A stretch of DNA of 64,000 bases from Sinorhizobium americanum (GCF_001651855.1 NZ_LNQC01000038.1:1-64000); one strand, 5' to 3'. Positions 17,870 through 27,849 are shown, counted from the stretch's first letter. A program made the numbers and translations. Notes: generated by a model not told the origin, from the letters alone.

Positions 17870-18567
17870 GCGAATCCTTAGCTAAATCTCCAGCGCAGGA
17901 GGTCCTGGATGCGGGCGAACTTCTACTCGCCCACCGAGCCAAGGAGATCAATCTTCAAATCGAATCCCGGCCGAATTTCGCCGGTCGCACCTTTGCTGGC
18001 GGTAGTGATACGCCCTCTGCCCGAATTGAGCCAAGTGACTTACCAAATCACGTCCGTGGGCTGCAGATCGGCCGCTATCCTGTGCTGCTGACGCTCCTAC
18101 CCGAAGCCCCCGACGAGGAAGGAATGAGCGACGTTGTCCGGCGGGTGCGCAACCAGTGCGTTGTGGCCCGATCCTATCTTAGCCCGCCGGCGGCGCTCGA
18201 CCTCCACGCGATCTTGCTCGGCCCCCGTGGCAGTGAGGGCGTCGATCGATGGCGCGCGCTGGCGCTCATTGCCGAGCGCGATGAACGTGTCGCCCGCAAG
18301 CTCGTCTGGCTGCGACCGACGGATGCTCGCGCCGACGAACAGAGCTTCGACGATTTTGTGAAGCGCAGCTTTCTCGCCCGCCCGTGGGTTACCGACGCAA
18401 TCTTTTCAATGGCACCACTCGATAACGTGAGCCGTGCGGCAGCATACGGCGACGTCCCCCGTGACACCGCGGGCGAATGGATTCGAGCGGCGAGCGAACC
18501 TGAGGTCGACACTGACCAACTGGTCGAGGAGTTGGTGGCTTCCTGGCAGCGGCGGAGCGCGCGATGA
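17866..18567 (+). CDS. ABC-three-component middle component (MC1)-like protein
   Basis: 233 aa between the Rossmann-fold gene and the SMC-like ATPase, overlapping each by 4 bp. The central part LHAILLGPRGSEGVDRWRAL, ALIAERDERVARKLVWLRPT resembles the middle components of ABC-3C conflict systems (notably the AERDERVxRKLVWLxP stretch, recalled from family knowledge), followed by VKRSFLARPW. No enzyme motif or membrane helix is present. Middle components are thought to bridge a sensor ATPase and an effector. The assignment depends on this stretch and on gene order. Confidence 0.65.
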   Translation: MSESLAKSPAQEVLDAGELLLAHRAKEINLQIESRPNFAGRTFAGGSDTPSARIEPSDLPNHVRGLQIGRYPVLLTLLPEAPDEEGMSDVVRRVRNQCVVARSYLSPPAALDLHAILLGPRGSEGVDRWRALALIAERDERVARKLVWLRPTDARADEQSFDDFVKRSFLARPWVTDAIFSMAPLDNVSRAAAYGDVPRDTAGEWIRAASEPEVDTDQLVEELVASWQRRSAR

Positions 18568-21500
18568 GCAACACGTTTCTTCGGGAGGTTCATCTCCACG
18601 ATTTTCGAACCTTTGGGGATTTCAAGCTTCCGGTTGCGCCCGGCCCCGGCCTTACATTGCTTGTAGGAACGAATGGACTTGGCAAGAGTAGTTTCTTTGA
18701 CGGCATCGAGTGGGGCCTGACCGGCAAAATTCGCCGTTTTGAGAATTATGTCGGCCGACTTAAAGAGAGCGATTACATTACTCGACGTGATGCGCCGCCG
18801 GGGATGCACAGGGTCAGCCTTACATTTTCCGACGGGCAGCCTCTAACCCGCGGGCTGCTCGACGAACCTGATGACGGCGACTTGAAGGCCTTACTCAAGG
18901 ATTCCAAATGGACTGAAATAAGTGACTTGGGGGCCTATCTCGGGTTCACTCATTTTCTCGGGCAGGCGTCACAACAACGGTTCACCAGCCGAGATAAAAA
19001 CGATCAATGGCAGGCGCTCAAGGGTCCGAGCGGCATCGATCGTCTCGAGGCGATCCGGACAGCGTTACGCGGCCGCTCGACTATGAACGCTTTCAAGCGC
19101 CGCGCCGATCACGAGGCGGCTGCGGTTGAAATGGCTGCGCGGGCGCTTGAAGAATGGCAGGGATACTCAGCAAAGCTGGCCGAGTTGCGCATGCGTAGCG
19201 CCGCACTTGGCGCACAGTCCGAGGCATCGCTTCAACAGCGCCTTGCCGTCATCGAAGGCGCGCTCCTGCCCGACGACAATCTATCCACTGGCGTAGCAGA
19301 CCGCTTGTCCCGCGTACGGTCTGCAATCGAAGCCGAGGAGCATAAGCTCGCACAGGATCGCGCCGCATCCGAAAGTCTTCGAGCCGTGGTTGTGCGTTTC
19401 GCCACGTCGGCCGCGCTTATTGAGAGCGATAACGTGCGAAAATTGGCTGCCGATGAGGCGGTCGCGACAGCAACCGGACAGCTGACCGAGGCGATGCTGG
19501 CGGCAAAGCAGGCCGACCAGGCCGCCGCGGAGCAAACGGAGATCGTCGCTCGCGCAAAATCCGACCATGACGAGCGCATTCGTGATCGCGCGGCGATCGC
19601 AGAGTCTGCTGCTCTCGAGACCGAGCGGCAGAGCGCGCAGGCGTTGGAAGCGACGCTTCAGGCCGATCGAGACCTTTGCCAACAGAATGTCGCGAATGCG
19701 CAGAATGATCTCAAGCGCGCGCAGGAGGCACAAGCGACGCTCGGACGGCTGGACAGCGAGCAGGCGACGCTTCAGCTCTGGTCGCTACGGGCCGCAGCCT
19801 TGAAGGCGCAGGAAATTTCGGCTCTCGAGCAGCGAAATGCCGCCCATGCAGCTGGCGCAGATCGGGCACGCAGCCAGCTACCCGAGCTCGAACGTGAAGC
19901 GGCCAAATCGCAAAATGCCGAAAATGCGGCCCGTGAACGATTGGCGACCCGCCAACGCGAGGCGTCTCAGTTGGCTGAGCTCTTGTCGGGCCTTGTTGCT
20001 CATATCGGACATGATGATATCAACTGCCCTGTCTGTGCCAGCCGTTTCGATCCGGGCGACCTCCAGCAACGCGCCCGCAATGCCTTGGCCGCTCAAGACG
20101 TACAATTGGCGGATGAGGTGCGTTCGGTCGACACATTCGCCGCCGCTACTGCAGCGGCGAAGCAGGCACTCAACCAGGCGCAGGCCATAATTTCTGCGGC
20201 TGTCGCAGCGGAAACTCTCGCCAAGGCGGCTGAGGAAGCCGTTGCCATTGAGCGGACCGCTATCGCGGAGGCTCTCGGCGTGCCTACCGATACTGACTTC
20301 ACGGCGCTGATCAATGATCGATTGGCAGAGACCGGCCGAGCGCGGGCCGCGCATATCCGTGACGCGGGCGGCAGCTCTACTGACGTCAGCAGCGCACAGT
20401 CGCGCCTCGACGCCCTGACCGCGTCGCTTGCCTCACTCGACGATCGGCTTGCAACGGCAATCCAACGCCGAACTGTATATGAGACGACGTTGAAATCCCT
20501 AGAAGAACGTCTTTCAGCGCTCCAACAGCCACGGAGCGCTGAAGCCTCGGATGCTGCAATCGAGGCTCAGGGCAAGGTGCTAGAGGCAGCCCGCTCAAGC
20601 CTGGACAACTTGACCGTAAAGCGGGCACTCGCGGCGAACGCCGAAACAGCGGCGCGCGAGCGGCTCGCAGCAGCTGAAACCGAGAGGGACCGTATCGATG
20701 CGGCTCTCAGCAATGCCAATTCCGCCCGTTCCTTGGCACTTACGGCATGGCAGGAAGCCGGCATGTCCGAAGGCCCTTCATCCCAGGCCGTCGATGCCCG
20801 TGTCGCGGCGTTGGGCGACCGCGCGATCGCTCTTGCGCAGTATTCAGAAGAAATGAGCTCGCTGTCTCGGGCCTACCAAGCATGGCTCGGACAGAATGAA
20901 CTCCACGAATTGCGCGGCGTCATGGAGACGCTTGGTGGGAAAGAAGCGCCGGACAATCCAGTTGTCCGGGAACAGCAGTTGCAGGATGACCTTGCGGCAG
21001 CACGCGACGCGCTGCAGTTGACCAACGATACCCGAGAAGCGGTAACTGCCTACGGTGAGCAGCTCAAATCCGAGGCCGATAGCTTTTCGACCAAGTTTTT
21101 GCTGCCGCTCAATGACCTAATCGACGCGTTCAACCGCGCGCTGTTGAGCACTCCGGGTGAGACGGTGCAATTCACTGCCGAGCACACAGTCGAACGGACT
21201 TCGCTTGCCATGGAGCTGCGCTATGCGGATCCAATCGAAAATGCTCAATATAGGACGTCCCTGCCGCCGCAGTTGGTCTTGAGTGAGGGGCAGATGGCTG
21301 CCAACGGCTTTAGCATCCTTTGCGCCGCCAGCACCGCTTATCGCTGGTCGCGCTGGCGCGCGCTCTTGCTTGACGATCCCCTGCAGCATAACGACATCAT
21401 CCACGCTGCTGCATTTGTCGATGTGATGCGCAACTTGGTGGAGTTCGAAGGCTACCAGCTACTGATGTCGAGCCATAAGCGTGATGAAGGTGAATTCATT

Positions 21501-21644
21501 GCGCGCAAGTTCGATGCGGCAGGCTTGCCATGCACCGTTGTTGAGCTTGTCGGCGCTTCCAAGGATGGTGTCCGGACCGAACCGCCACGACACAACGCGG
21601 CGGCCCGCCGGCTCCTGGCAGAGCCTCAGGCGAAGCTGGCGTGA
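18564..21644 (+). CDS. Rad50/SMC-like ATPase with zinc-hook motif (ABC-3C-like)
   Basis: 1026 aa. Walker A GTNGLGKS at residues 35-42, then long Ala/Glu/Gln-rich coiled coils on both sides of a central CPVC (C488, C491; ITCPVC-like zinc hook). The C-terminal lobe has the ABC signature LSEGQ (about residue 906) and Walker B LLLDDP (about 934) followed by a D-loop. It is an SMC/Rad50-type DNA- or end-sensing ATPase. It is last in the overlapping three-gene operon, and no Mre11-type nuclease is linked, so it is not a repair SbcCD pair. Likely role: sensing invading DNA and licensing the upstream effector, as proposed for ABC-3C systems. Confidence 0.8.
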   Translation: MSNTFLREVHLHDFRTFGDFKLPVAPGPGLTLLVGTNGLGKSSFFDGIEWGLTGKIRRFENYVGRLKESDYITRRDAPPGMHRVSLTFSDGQPLTRGLLDEPDDGDLKALLKDSKWTEISDLGAYLGFTHFLGQASQQRFTSRDKNDQWQALKGPSGIDRLEAIRTALRGRSTMNAFKRRADHEAAAVEMAARALEEWQGYSAKLAELRMRSAALGAQSEASLQQRLAVIEGALLPDDNLSTGVADRLSRVRSAIEAEEHKLAQDRAASESLRAVVVRFATSAALIESDNVRKLAADEAVATATGQLTEAMLAAKQADQAAAEQTEIVARAKSDHDERIRDRAAIAESAALETERQSAQALEATLQADRDLCQQNVANAQNDLKRAQEAQATLGRLDSEQATLQLWSLRAAALKAQEISALEQRNAAHAAGADRARSQLPELEREAAKSQNAENAARERLATRQREASQLAELLSGLVAHIGHDDINCPVCASRFDPGDLQQRARNALAAQDVQLADEVRSVDTFAAATAAAKQALNQAQAIISAAVAAETLAKAAEEAVAIERTAIAEALGVPTDTDFTALINDRLAETGRARAAHIRDAGGSSTDVSSAQSRLDALTASLASLDDRLATAIQRRTVYETTLKSLEERLSALQQPRSAEASDAAIEAQGKVLEAARSSLDNLTVKRALAANAETAARERLAAAETERDRIDAALSNANSARSLALTAWQEAGMSEGPSSQAVDARVAALGDRAIALAQYSEEMSSLSRAYQAWLGQNELHELRGVMETLGGKEAPDNPVVREQQLQDDLAAARDALQLTNDTREAVTAYGEQLKSEADSFSTKFLLPLNDLIDAFNRALLSTPGETVQFTAEHTVERTSLAMELRYADPIENAQYRTSLPPQLVLSEGQMAANGFSILCAASTAYRWSRWRALLLDDPLQHNDIIHAAAFVDVMRNLVEFEGYQLLMSSHKRDEGEFIARKFDAAGLPCTVVELVGASKDGVRTEPPRHNAAARRLLAEPQAKLA

Positions 21645-21760
21645 CAGATCCGCAAACGTTGCGCGATCATTCTGAAGGAGAGCAAATTGGGTCGGCTGAT
21701 TGATTAATCGATCATGAAAAATGCGAGGGATCGGCGGAGTGCATCGCCCTGCAACCGCAA

Positions 21761-22921
21761 TCACATTACCCCCCATGCCCGAAACCTCCCCCTCCCCGTC
21801 ATCTCCCGCAGCCCAAGCTCCTCGACGATCCGGAGCGCCGCCCGCGGCGTCACTTTCAGCGTCTCGGCGATCATGCCGGCGGAGACCAGCGGCCGCGCGA
21901 TGGCGAGTTCGATCAGGCCCGGCAGATTTGAGGACGATCGCCGGCCGACCAGTTTTCGCTCCATCATCTGTTTTGCCAGCGCCAGCCGGTCGTGCTCCTT
22001 GAGGCCGAATTCGGCAGTCGCGATGATGCCATTGACGATGGCCAGCAGGCGGGTGTCGCGCGCACGATGCCGGCGCCGCTCGACGGCGATGGATTTGAGG
22101 CCGGGATTGACCGCCGCCAGATGTGCCGCCGTCGTCAGATCTGCTTGCCGCAGCGCCGCGGCGGCCAGCAACCGGCCGAGCCAAGGCGCGTGCTGCAGGA
22201 CCTGCAGATCGTTCCACGCATCGAGCAGCAGCGCGGCCCGCAGCACCGGCGGCAGACCGTCGGTCTCGGTCAGCACAAGACGCCATTCGTCGAACCGTTC
22301 GTCCTCGTCCCAATCGAGGTCATAGACCAGCGGATCCTTCTCCCTCGCCCCACCTCGCCCCGGCGCCTTGGCCCCGGCAATAGCCGCGTCGGCGCGGGCG
22401 AGCACGGCGTCGATCGCCGCGAGTTCCGCGGCCAGCGGATCGGACTCGTCCGGCTCCCCCTCTCCCTCCCCGTTCGCTCCGGCAAGGGTTGTGGCCAGCG
22501 GTGGAGCATGGCTTGTGTTCCGATGAGCCGTGTCGTCTGCGACGGTGCCCTCGGTGCCCTCGGTGCCGCCACCGCCGCGGAGCGTGCGCAGGCCTTCATC
22601 GCTCAGTGCCCAGGCGGGCGGCTGCGCCGTGATCCGTCGCCGGCTGCGCAGCACATCGCGAGCGATGGTCAGTTCGTGGGTCGGGGCACGGACGTCGAGG
22701 CGGGCGTCGTGCAGCACCAGGTCTTCCAGATGGACGAGTTCGCCGTCGATCCAGAGTGAGGCGCAGGCGTCGGCAAAATGAGAGCGTTCGATCCAGCCGG
22801 CGCCAACCGGTGAGCGGGCGATGCGCTCGTCCAGCCGCACCAGAGCCGCGGTCGCATCAGCAACCGGTCGCTGCAGTCGCTGCAGGCTGGTCGTGGGGAT
22901 TTTCGCCAAATCATAACGCAT
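21761..22921 (-). CDS. RHE_PE00001-type (DUF1612/HTH_13) plasmid protein, copy 1
   Basis: About 386 aa from ATG at 22921, which aligns with the second copy (MRYDLAK versus MAYDFTK); the ATG at 22930 is three codons upstream and less likely. Conserved with the paralogue at 46244-47374: [50 protein letters not shown] and a C-terminal winged-helix-like segment ending [19 protein letters not shown]. An internal variable linker is rich in Gly/Glu/Asp. The family is common on rhizobial plasmids; function unknown, with the C-terminal helix-turn-helix suggesting DNA binding. It lies downstream of scpB and DUF1403 on the same strand but is separated from scpB by 324 bp with its own conserved upstream element. 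Confidence 0.8.
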   Translation of the reverse strand: MRYDLAKIPTTSLQRLQRPVADATAALVRLDERIARSPVGAGWIERSHFADACASLWIDGELVHLEDLVLHDARLDVRAPTHELTIARDVLRSRRRITAQPPAWALSDEGLRTLRGGGGTEGTEGTVADDTAHRNTSHAPPLATTLAGANGEGEGEPDESDPLAAELAAIDAVLARADAAIAGAKAPGRGGAREKDPLVYDLDWDEDERFDEWRLVLTETDGLPPVLRAALLLDAWNDLQVLQHAPWLGRLLAAAALRQADLTTAAHLAAVNPGLKSIAVERRRHRARDTRLLAIVNGIIATAEFGLKEHDRLALAKQMMERKLVGRRSSSNLPGLIELAIARPLVSAGMIAETLKVTPRAALRIVEELGLREMTGRGRFRAWGVM

Positions 22922-23010
22922 TGAAAACATGGTAAATGATTTGTTAAAGGGACGCTATATCATAATTATTGTCCGTCACTGGTCGATGTCACAGAGGTGA
23001 CATCTCACTT

Positions 23011-23032
23011 CCGATAAGTATCAAGTATCGAT
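23011..23032 (-). promoter_or_regulatory. Conserved upstream element of the RHE_PE00001 copy 1 gene
   Basis: On the minus strand the element reads ATCGATACTTGATACTTATC then GG. The identical 22 bases occur at 46133-46154 ahead of the second copy. In both cases 89 bases separate the element from the ATG. It contains GATACTT twice and short inverted arms CGATA/TATCG. A second conserved block (AAATCATTTACCAT) lies 7 bases before each ATG (here complement of 22929-22942). The rest of 22922-23245 is AT-rich and shows no gene. Confidence 0.65.
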
Positions 23033-23245
23033 AGTCAGCGTAATGCAGATGTATACCACTGCACCATGAAGCGTATTACACATAATGCTATTACTAGAGT
23101 GGACGACTTAAACGGGGCAATTCTATAACGTACTTTTAGATGCTTCCACGACCTGCTCAGAGTCTATGCAGCCGTGATTGTCCTCGAGATCGGTCGACCC
23201 CGCAAGACGATCGGGACCCTATAGAAAGCTGCCAGAACTGGAAAC

Positions 23246-23944
23246 TCACTCACCCTCCAACGCTTGGCTCTCTGGCTCTGTGGTGGTGTCCTGCGCAAGC
23301 GCCTGCCGGCTGAGCAGCCCCGCATCTTCCAACCGCTCGATATCTGGCAGGTCGCGCAGCGTCTCGAGGCCGAACACCGACAAAAATTGCTTGGTCGTCA
23401 CATACGTGTAGGGCGCCCCAGGCGTGGGGCTCCGTGGCCCGGAGCCGAGGAACCCGGCGTCGCGAAGCGAGCCGATCGTGTCGCGGCTTACGTCCTTCCC
23501 GAAGACTTTCGACAACTCCCCGCGCGTTACCGGCTGCAGATAGGCAATTGCGATCAGCACGGCCGCCTCGTGTTCGGAGAGGCTTGCCGCCCCTGAACGG
23601 GTCGGGGCGGCGGAAGCGCGGATTACCGATCCATAAGCGGCGCGGGTGCGATGCTGCCAGCCGCCGGCGACGGCGATGATATCATAGGGTCGTGTGCGCA
23701 GTTCCTCGCGCAGGTCGTCGATCAGCAAATCGATGCTGCAAACCTGGCCAACGACGCGCGCCAAGGTCTCGCGCGTCACCGGTTCGGCCGAAGCGAAGAT
23801 CACCGCCTCGACCCGCAACATCCATTCGCGCCAGCGAAGCTCCGCCGGCACGTCCTCCAACTCCCGATCAATCAAACGTGCATCCGCGGCCTTCGTCCTT
23901 GAGCTGCGGGATGTGTTTGCGGGTTTGGTTCCGGCCATGCTCAC
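23246..23944 (-). CDS. scpB: ScpB-like segregation and condensation protein (orphan)
   Basis: 232 aa. ScpB winged-helix features: [100 protein letters not shown]. Chromosomal ScpB works with ScpA and SMC in chromosome condensation. Here no scpA is present, and the gene overlaps the DUF1403 gene by 4 bp, an arrangement seen on rhizobial plasmids. It may act in plasmid structure or recombination rather than in canonical condensin. Confidence 0.85.
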   Translation of the reverse strand: MSMAGTKPANTSRSSRTKAADARLIDRELEDVPAELRWREWMLRVEAVIFASAEPVTRETLARVVGQVCSIDLLIDDLREELRTRPYDIIAVAGGWQHRTRAAYGSVIRASAAPTRSGAASLSEHEAAVLIAIAYLQPVTRGELSKVFGKDVSRDTIGSLRDAGFLGSGPRSPTPGAPYTYVTTKQFLSVFGLETLRDLPDIERLEDAGLLSRQALAQDTTTEPESQALEGE

Positions 23945-24894
23945 AATCCATAAATCCGGAAGGCGGAGCGCCCGGACAGTTCATGGACCGCACCGAAACT
24001 TTCAAGCCGCTCGAACAGCCGTGTGCTCGCCCAACGGGAGAGATTGGCGCCGGGCGCGACGCCCGGCACGGCATCCTCGTCGAGCAGTTTGCGGATGACG
24101 GTCTCGGCCCCCTTGGTGCGGACCTTCGGCGCGACGGTAAGAAGCTTTTCCGCACGTCGGGCAATCTCGCCGGCCGAGCGCAACGCAGTACCTGTCCCTT
24201 CAACCAGAGCCAGGCACACGGCGCGCGGGAAGGCCGTCTCGCCCGGTCGTACGCGGCCCCTGCCCCCAAGCGTCCGGAAGGCCGATCCATACCGTTCGGC
24301 CATCAGCAGCGGTACGGGCAATGGCCATTTCAGCATCGAGGCGACCAGCGCATCGGCGAGCGCCCAGGCGAGCGGCTCGGCATCCGGACGGTCGGCGAGG
24401 ATGGCGCTCACCAGGTCCGCTGCCGCAAACGGCACGGCGCGGCCGGACTGCAGGGCATTGTCGACATGATCGACGGCCGCCGCCAGCCGGTCGTCCCAGG
24501 CAAGGCCGAGCAGGTCAGCCAATTCGGCCACGGTCTTCGAAGAAATGCTGGGTTTTCGGCTGCCCAGCCTTTTGTAGGCCAAAAACACCTTTCCGGCCGG
24601 TCCAGTATCGTCGCCGGGTCCGGTCAGCAGCACGGCGTCGCGAAGCGCCGCCTCGTCCTCGTTTCGGCCCATAAGTCGAACAGCGACCGCAGCGCATTTC
24701 AGCGCCTGCCGGGCGCGCCAGCAGCCGGCCCAGACGGGTTCGCTTCGGACGAGATCGTCGAGCGATTTCAGGGCGATGCCGGCGGTGAAGGCGACGTCGA
24801 GCTCGTTCGGCTCTCGGCCGCGTGGCATGGCCCAGAACGGTAGCTGGGCGGGTGGAAGGGCCGACGATATCGGCTGTAGCGCGAGCGAATCCAT
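23941..24894 (-). CDS. DUF1403-type protein
   Basis: 317 aa, mostly helical, no catalytic motif seen. Segments [59 protein letters not shown] and [20 protein letters not shown] match what I recall of DUF1403, a family found with scpB on rhizobial plasmids. It is the first gene of a minus-strand operon with scpB (4-bp overlap) and is divergent from the tyrosine recombinase across a 125-bp gap containing a 29-bp perfect inverted repeat. Function unknown. Confidence 0.75.
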   Translation of the reverse strand: MDSLALQPISSALPPAQLPFWAMPRGREPNELDVAFTAGIALKSLDDLVRSEPVWAGCWRARQALKCAAVAVRLMGRNEDEAALRDAVLLTGPGDDTGPAGKVFLAYKRLGSRKPSISSKTVAELADLLGLAWDDRLAAAVDHVDNALQSGRAVPFAAADLVSAILADRPDAEPLAWALADALVASMLKWPLPVPLLMAERYGSAFRTLGGRGRVRPGETAFPRAVCLALVEGTGTALRSAGEIARRAEKLLTVAPKVRTKGAETVIRKLLDEDAVPGVAPGANLSRWASTRLFERLESFGAVHELSGRSAFRIYGL

Positions 24895-24971
24895 GCCAGC
24901 AACCTTACCGCAAGCGTGCGGTTTATGCCATGATATTCGCCAATAACTGCACAGCTCGTCCCCAAAGATTT

Positions 24972-25000
24972 ACGTCCGATAATGTTGCATTATCGGACGT
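24972..25000. repeat. 29-bp perfect inverted repeat ahead of the integrase gene
   Basis: Arms ACGTCCGATAATG (24972-24984) and CATTATCGGACGT (24988-25000), 13 bp each, perfect, around TTG. It ends 19 bases before the integrase ATG and lies in the divergent promoter region shared with DUF1403. It could be an operator for the integrase or an associated regulator, or a recombinase binding site; its 3-bp spacer is shorter than in most tyrosine-recombinase core sites, favouring an operator. The inner CCGATAA resembles part of the element upstream of the RHE_PE00001 genes. Confidence 0.6.
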
Positions 25001-25019
25001 TTTGCTCTTTATGTAAGAA

Positions 25020-26165
25020 ATGGCTCAAATCATCGAGCAGAACAGCGAAAATCACGTCGAGGAGAGTTCTGCTCCGCCTGACAGCACGGCCGGCGACAAC
25101 GATGTTTCCGCGGCGCAGCTGTCGGTGGAGGCCAGCGCTTCACTCCCCTCCCCTGTTGCCGAGGCAACCGCCGCGCTGCCGGCGCATCTCGAGCGCCTTG
25201 CCGGTCGCGCCCGCGGGTATGTCGAGGCGGCGAGCTCCGCCAACACTCGGAAGGCCTATGCCTCCGACTGGAAGCATTTCACCGGCTGGTGCCGGCGCCA
25301 GGGCCTCGCGCATCTGCCGCCCGACCCGCAAACCGTCGGCCTCTACATTACCGCCTGTGCGTCAGGAGCCGCGACGGTCGACCGGAAGCCCCATTCGGTA
25401 ATGACGATCGAACGGCGCCTCTCCGCAATCACATGGAACTATGCTCAGCGCGGGCTCCCGCTTGACCGCAAGGACCGCCACATCGCTACCGTTATGGCTG
25501 GCATCCGAAATACCCACGCCGCCCCTCCCCGCCAGAAGGAAGCCGTGCTTCCCGAGCATCTGATCGCCATGCTGGAAACACTCGATCGCGGGTCATTACG
25601 GGGCATCCGCGACCGCGCCATGCTGCTGATCGGTTTTACCGGCGGCCTGCGCCGCTCCGAGATCGTCGGGCTCGATTGCGGCCGCGACCAGACCGAAGAC
25701 GGCCGCGGTTGGGTCGAGACGTTCGACAAGGGCCTGCTCGTCACCCTGCGCGGCAAGACCGGCTGGCGCGAAGTCGAGATTGGCTGCGGCTCGTCGGATG
25801 CGACCTGCCCGGTCGTGGCCGTCGAGACCTGGATGAAGTTTGCCCGGATTGCAAAGGGGCCCCTCTTCCGCCGTGTCCGCGGCCAAGGCAAGGATGTCGG
25901 ACCGGACCGATTGAACGACAGGGAGGTGGCGCGTCTCGTAAAGAAGGCGGCCCTCGCCGCCGGTATTCGCGGCGATCTGAGCGAGGGTGAGCGGGCCGAA
26001 AAATTCTCGGGGCATTCGCTGCGGGCCGGCCTTGCCTCCTCGGCCGAGGTTGACGAACGCTACGTGCAGAAACAGCTAGGCCATGCCAGCGCAGAAATGA
26101 CCCGCAAATATCAACGCGTCCGCGATCGCTTCCGCGTCAATCTCACGAAGGCTTCTGGGCTTTAA
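25020..26165 (+). CDS. Tyrosine-type site-specific recombinase
   Basis: 381 aa. A non-conserved acidic N-terminus (residues 1-60) precedes a core-binding domain (ANTRKAYASDWKHFTGWCRR) and the catalytic domain. Catalytic residues are recognisable: R in GFTGGLRRSEIVGL, H-x-x-R in GHSLRAGLASSAEV, H in LGHASAEMTRKYQR and the Tyr in that last motif. It may resolve multimers or integrate and excise a segment. The serine resolvase follows 296 bp downstream on the same strand, in a layout common on rhizobial plasmids. The gap 26166-26461 holds no gene. No attachment site was identified. Confidence 0.85.
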   Translation: MAQIIEQNSENHVEESSAPPDSTAGDNDVSAAQLSVEASASLPSPVAEATAALPAHLERLAGRARGYVEAASSANTRKAYASDWKHFTGWCRRQGLAHLPPDPQTVGLYITACASGAATVDRKPHSVMTIERRLSAITWNYAQRGLPLDRKDRHIATVMAGIRNTHAAPPRQKEAVLPEHLIAMLETLDRGSLRGIRDRAMLLIGFTGGLRRSEIVGLDCGRDQTEDGRGWVETFDKGLLVTLRGKTGWREVEIGCGSSDATCPVVAVETWMKFARIAKGPLFRRVRGQGKDVGPDRLNDREVARLVKKAALAAGIRGDLSEGERAEKFSGHSLRAGLASSAEVDERYVQKQLGHASAEMTRKYQRVRDRFRVNLTKASGL

Positions 26166-26461
26166 AGGCCCCTCCCCCGGCTCGACCTGAAGCCGTTCGG
26201 CAAAAAATTCGGCATTGGATTTTTCGCTCCGCCCCAAAGGGAAATCGGGAAATGGGCGCTACAGCCTGAAAGGAGCTGATTTCGGTGCATTTCGGCCATA
26301 AACGGCCACTGGCGCGATTCCTCCGCCTGCGATGCCCGGGAACCCATCAAACACCAGAGTTAGCGCTGTACGGCCTTCCATTTTGCTTATAAAACACGCT
26401 AACAAAGGAACGTTTTCTAACGCGTTCTTATACAGCCCCTCGAAGCGGCCCATAAAATCCG

Positions 26462-27379
26462 ATGACGAACGCTTCGCATCTCAATCCCCCTCCCCCGCCC
26501 AAAAGGCTCATCGGGTACGCCCGTGTTTCCACGGACGATCAGCTCAACGACGCCCAGGTCGACGAGCTGCGCGCCGCCGGCTGCGATCGGATTCACCAGG
26601 AGCACGGGTCGGGCGCTTCGCGGGCAAGACCGGTTCTGACCAAGCTGCTGAAGGATCTCGCCGCCGGCGACGTGCTCGTCGTCGTTCGCCTGGATCGACT
26701 GGCCCGTTCGGTCCGCCACCTGCTCGAGGTCATCGAGGACCTCGAGACGCGCGGCGTGCACTTCCGCTCGCTGCGCGATCCGATTGACACCTCGACACCG
26801 CAAGGGATGATTTCTCTGCAGGTGCTCGGCGCCGTCGCCCAGCTGGAGCGTGCACTGATTGCGGAGAGAACGAAGTCCGGCATGCAGGCCGCCAAGGCGC
26901 GCGGCAGGCTTGCCGGCAACCCGGGGCTTCGGGAACGGCGACCGGAGGCAATCCGTGCGATTTCCGCAGCGCGCGAGCGCGCCTACCTCGATGAACTGGT
27001 TGCGTCGGCGCAGACATGGTTGCCGACCGTACGGCAGCTGCGGCCGCAGCACAGCTGGGACGATGTCGTGCGCATTCTCAATCGTCGCGGGCACGACTGG
27101 ACGGTCGAGCGATTGCGCCGGGCCGTTCATCGGATGGTGCGCGAAAAGCTCGCTAACCCGGAACTGCTCAGCCGATCTCCGCGTCGGCCGCCCGAGCAAC
27201 ATCTGATGCGGCTGGTCGCCGGTATCGCGATCGCCGATCCCGATCTATCGCTTCGCGACATTGCCGCCCAATTGGACCAGATGCAGGAGCCACCACCACG
27301 CGGCGGCAGGAAATGGCAGCCGTCTGCCGTCAGGGCGCTGTTGGACGAGGCGCGCCGCTTCGGGCTGGTTCGGTTCTGA
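26462..27379 (+). CDS. Serine recombinase / resolvase
   Basis: 305 aa. N-terminal resolvase domain: RLIGYARVSTDDQLNDAQVD with catalytic S23, DVLVVVRLDRLARSVRHLLE with the conserved Arg residues, and TPQGMISLQVLGAVAQLERA, LIAERTKSGMQAAKARGR. The C-terminal half is longer than in Tn3 resolvases and carries extra helices, including a possible helix-turn-helix near SWDDVVRILNRRGHDWTVER. It may act in plasmid dimer resolution. AT-rich sequence 26380-26450 upstream contains short repeats around AACGCGTT and could hold its res site; this is not established. Confidence 0.85.
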   Translation: MTNASHLNPPPPPKRLIGYARVSTDDQLNDAQVDELRAAGCDRIHQEHGSGASRARPVLTKLLKDLAAGDVLVVVRLDRLARSVRHLLEVIEDLETRGVHFRSLRDPIDTSTPQGMISLQVLGAVAQLERALIAERTKSGMQAAKARGRLAGNPGLRERRPEAIRAISAARERAYLDELVASAQTWLPTVRQLRPQHSWDDVVRILNRRGHDWTVERLRRAVHRMVREKLANPELLSRSPRRPPEQHLMRLVAGIAIADPDLSLRDIAAQLDQMQEPPPRGGRKWQPSAVRALLDEARRFGLVRF

Positions 27380-27849
27380 GCGCCTATTCATGGGCCGACC
27401 AAGCTTCCTGAGCGGCCCTTCGTTTGTCCCAAACGGTGATACTCGACTTCCGACAGCAACCTGAGCTTGGAAGCCGGTCGCTGGCCTCCTCCAGAATTCG
27501 ACCTGGCGGCGATGAACCGCGTTCTCAACGCGGCAACCTCGCGCTCGATAAAAAGTAAGGTGACGAGCCGAACCGCTATTTCGCCTGAGCCAGATCCGCA
27601 GTTGCGCGGCAGCCGTCAAAGTGACGATGCACCACGAAGGCGCGGGCTGGAGAATGGTCGTCGCAGCGCACGGCGAAGGGTGTCCAAGGAACAGATCAAG
27701 CACGCAATGACCGGTTACATGGGCATGCGACGACGCCATGGAGGCCGAAAGTGCAGCTGAGTCGCTGGAATGACGGCTGCGGTCCAAGTCTTCTGGCAGG
27801 TTTCGACCGCGGTCTCCACCAAAGAATTTCCATTGAATGCAAAGATGGC

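Noticed and set aside
23692-24843. 383-codon plus-strand frame
   Set aside because: Antisense to scpB and DUF1403, both recognisable; Arg/Pro-rich shadow composition.
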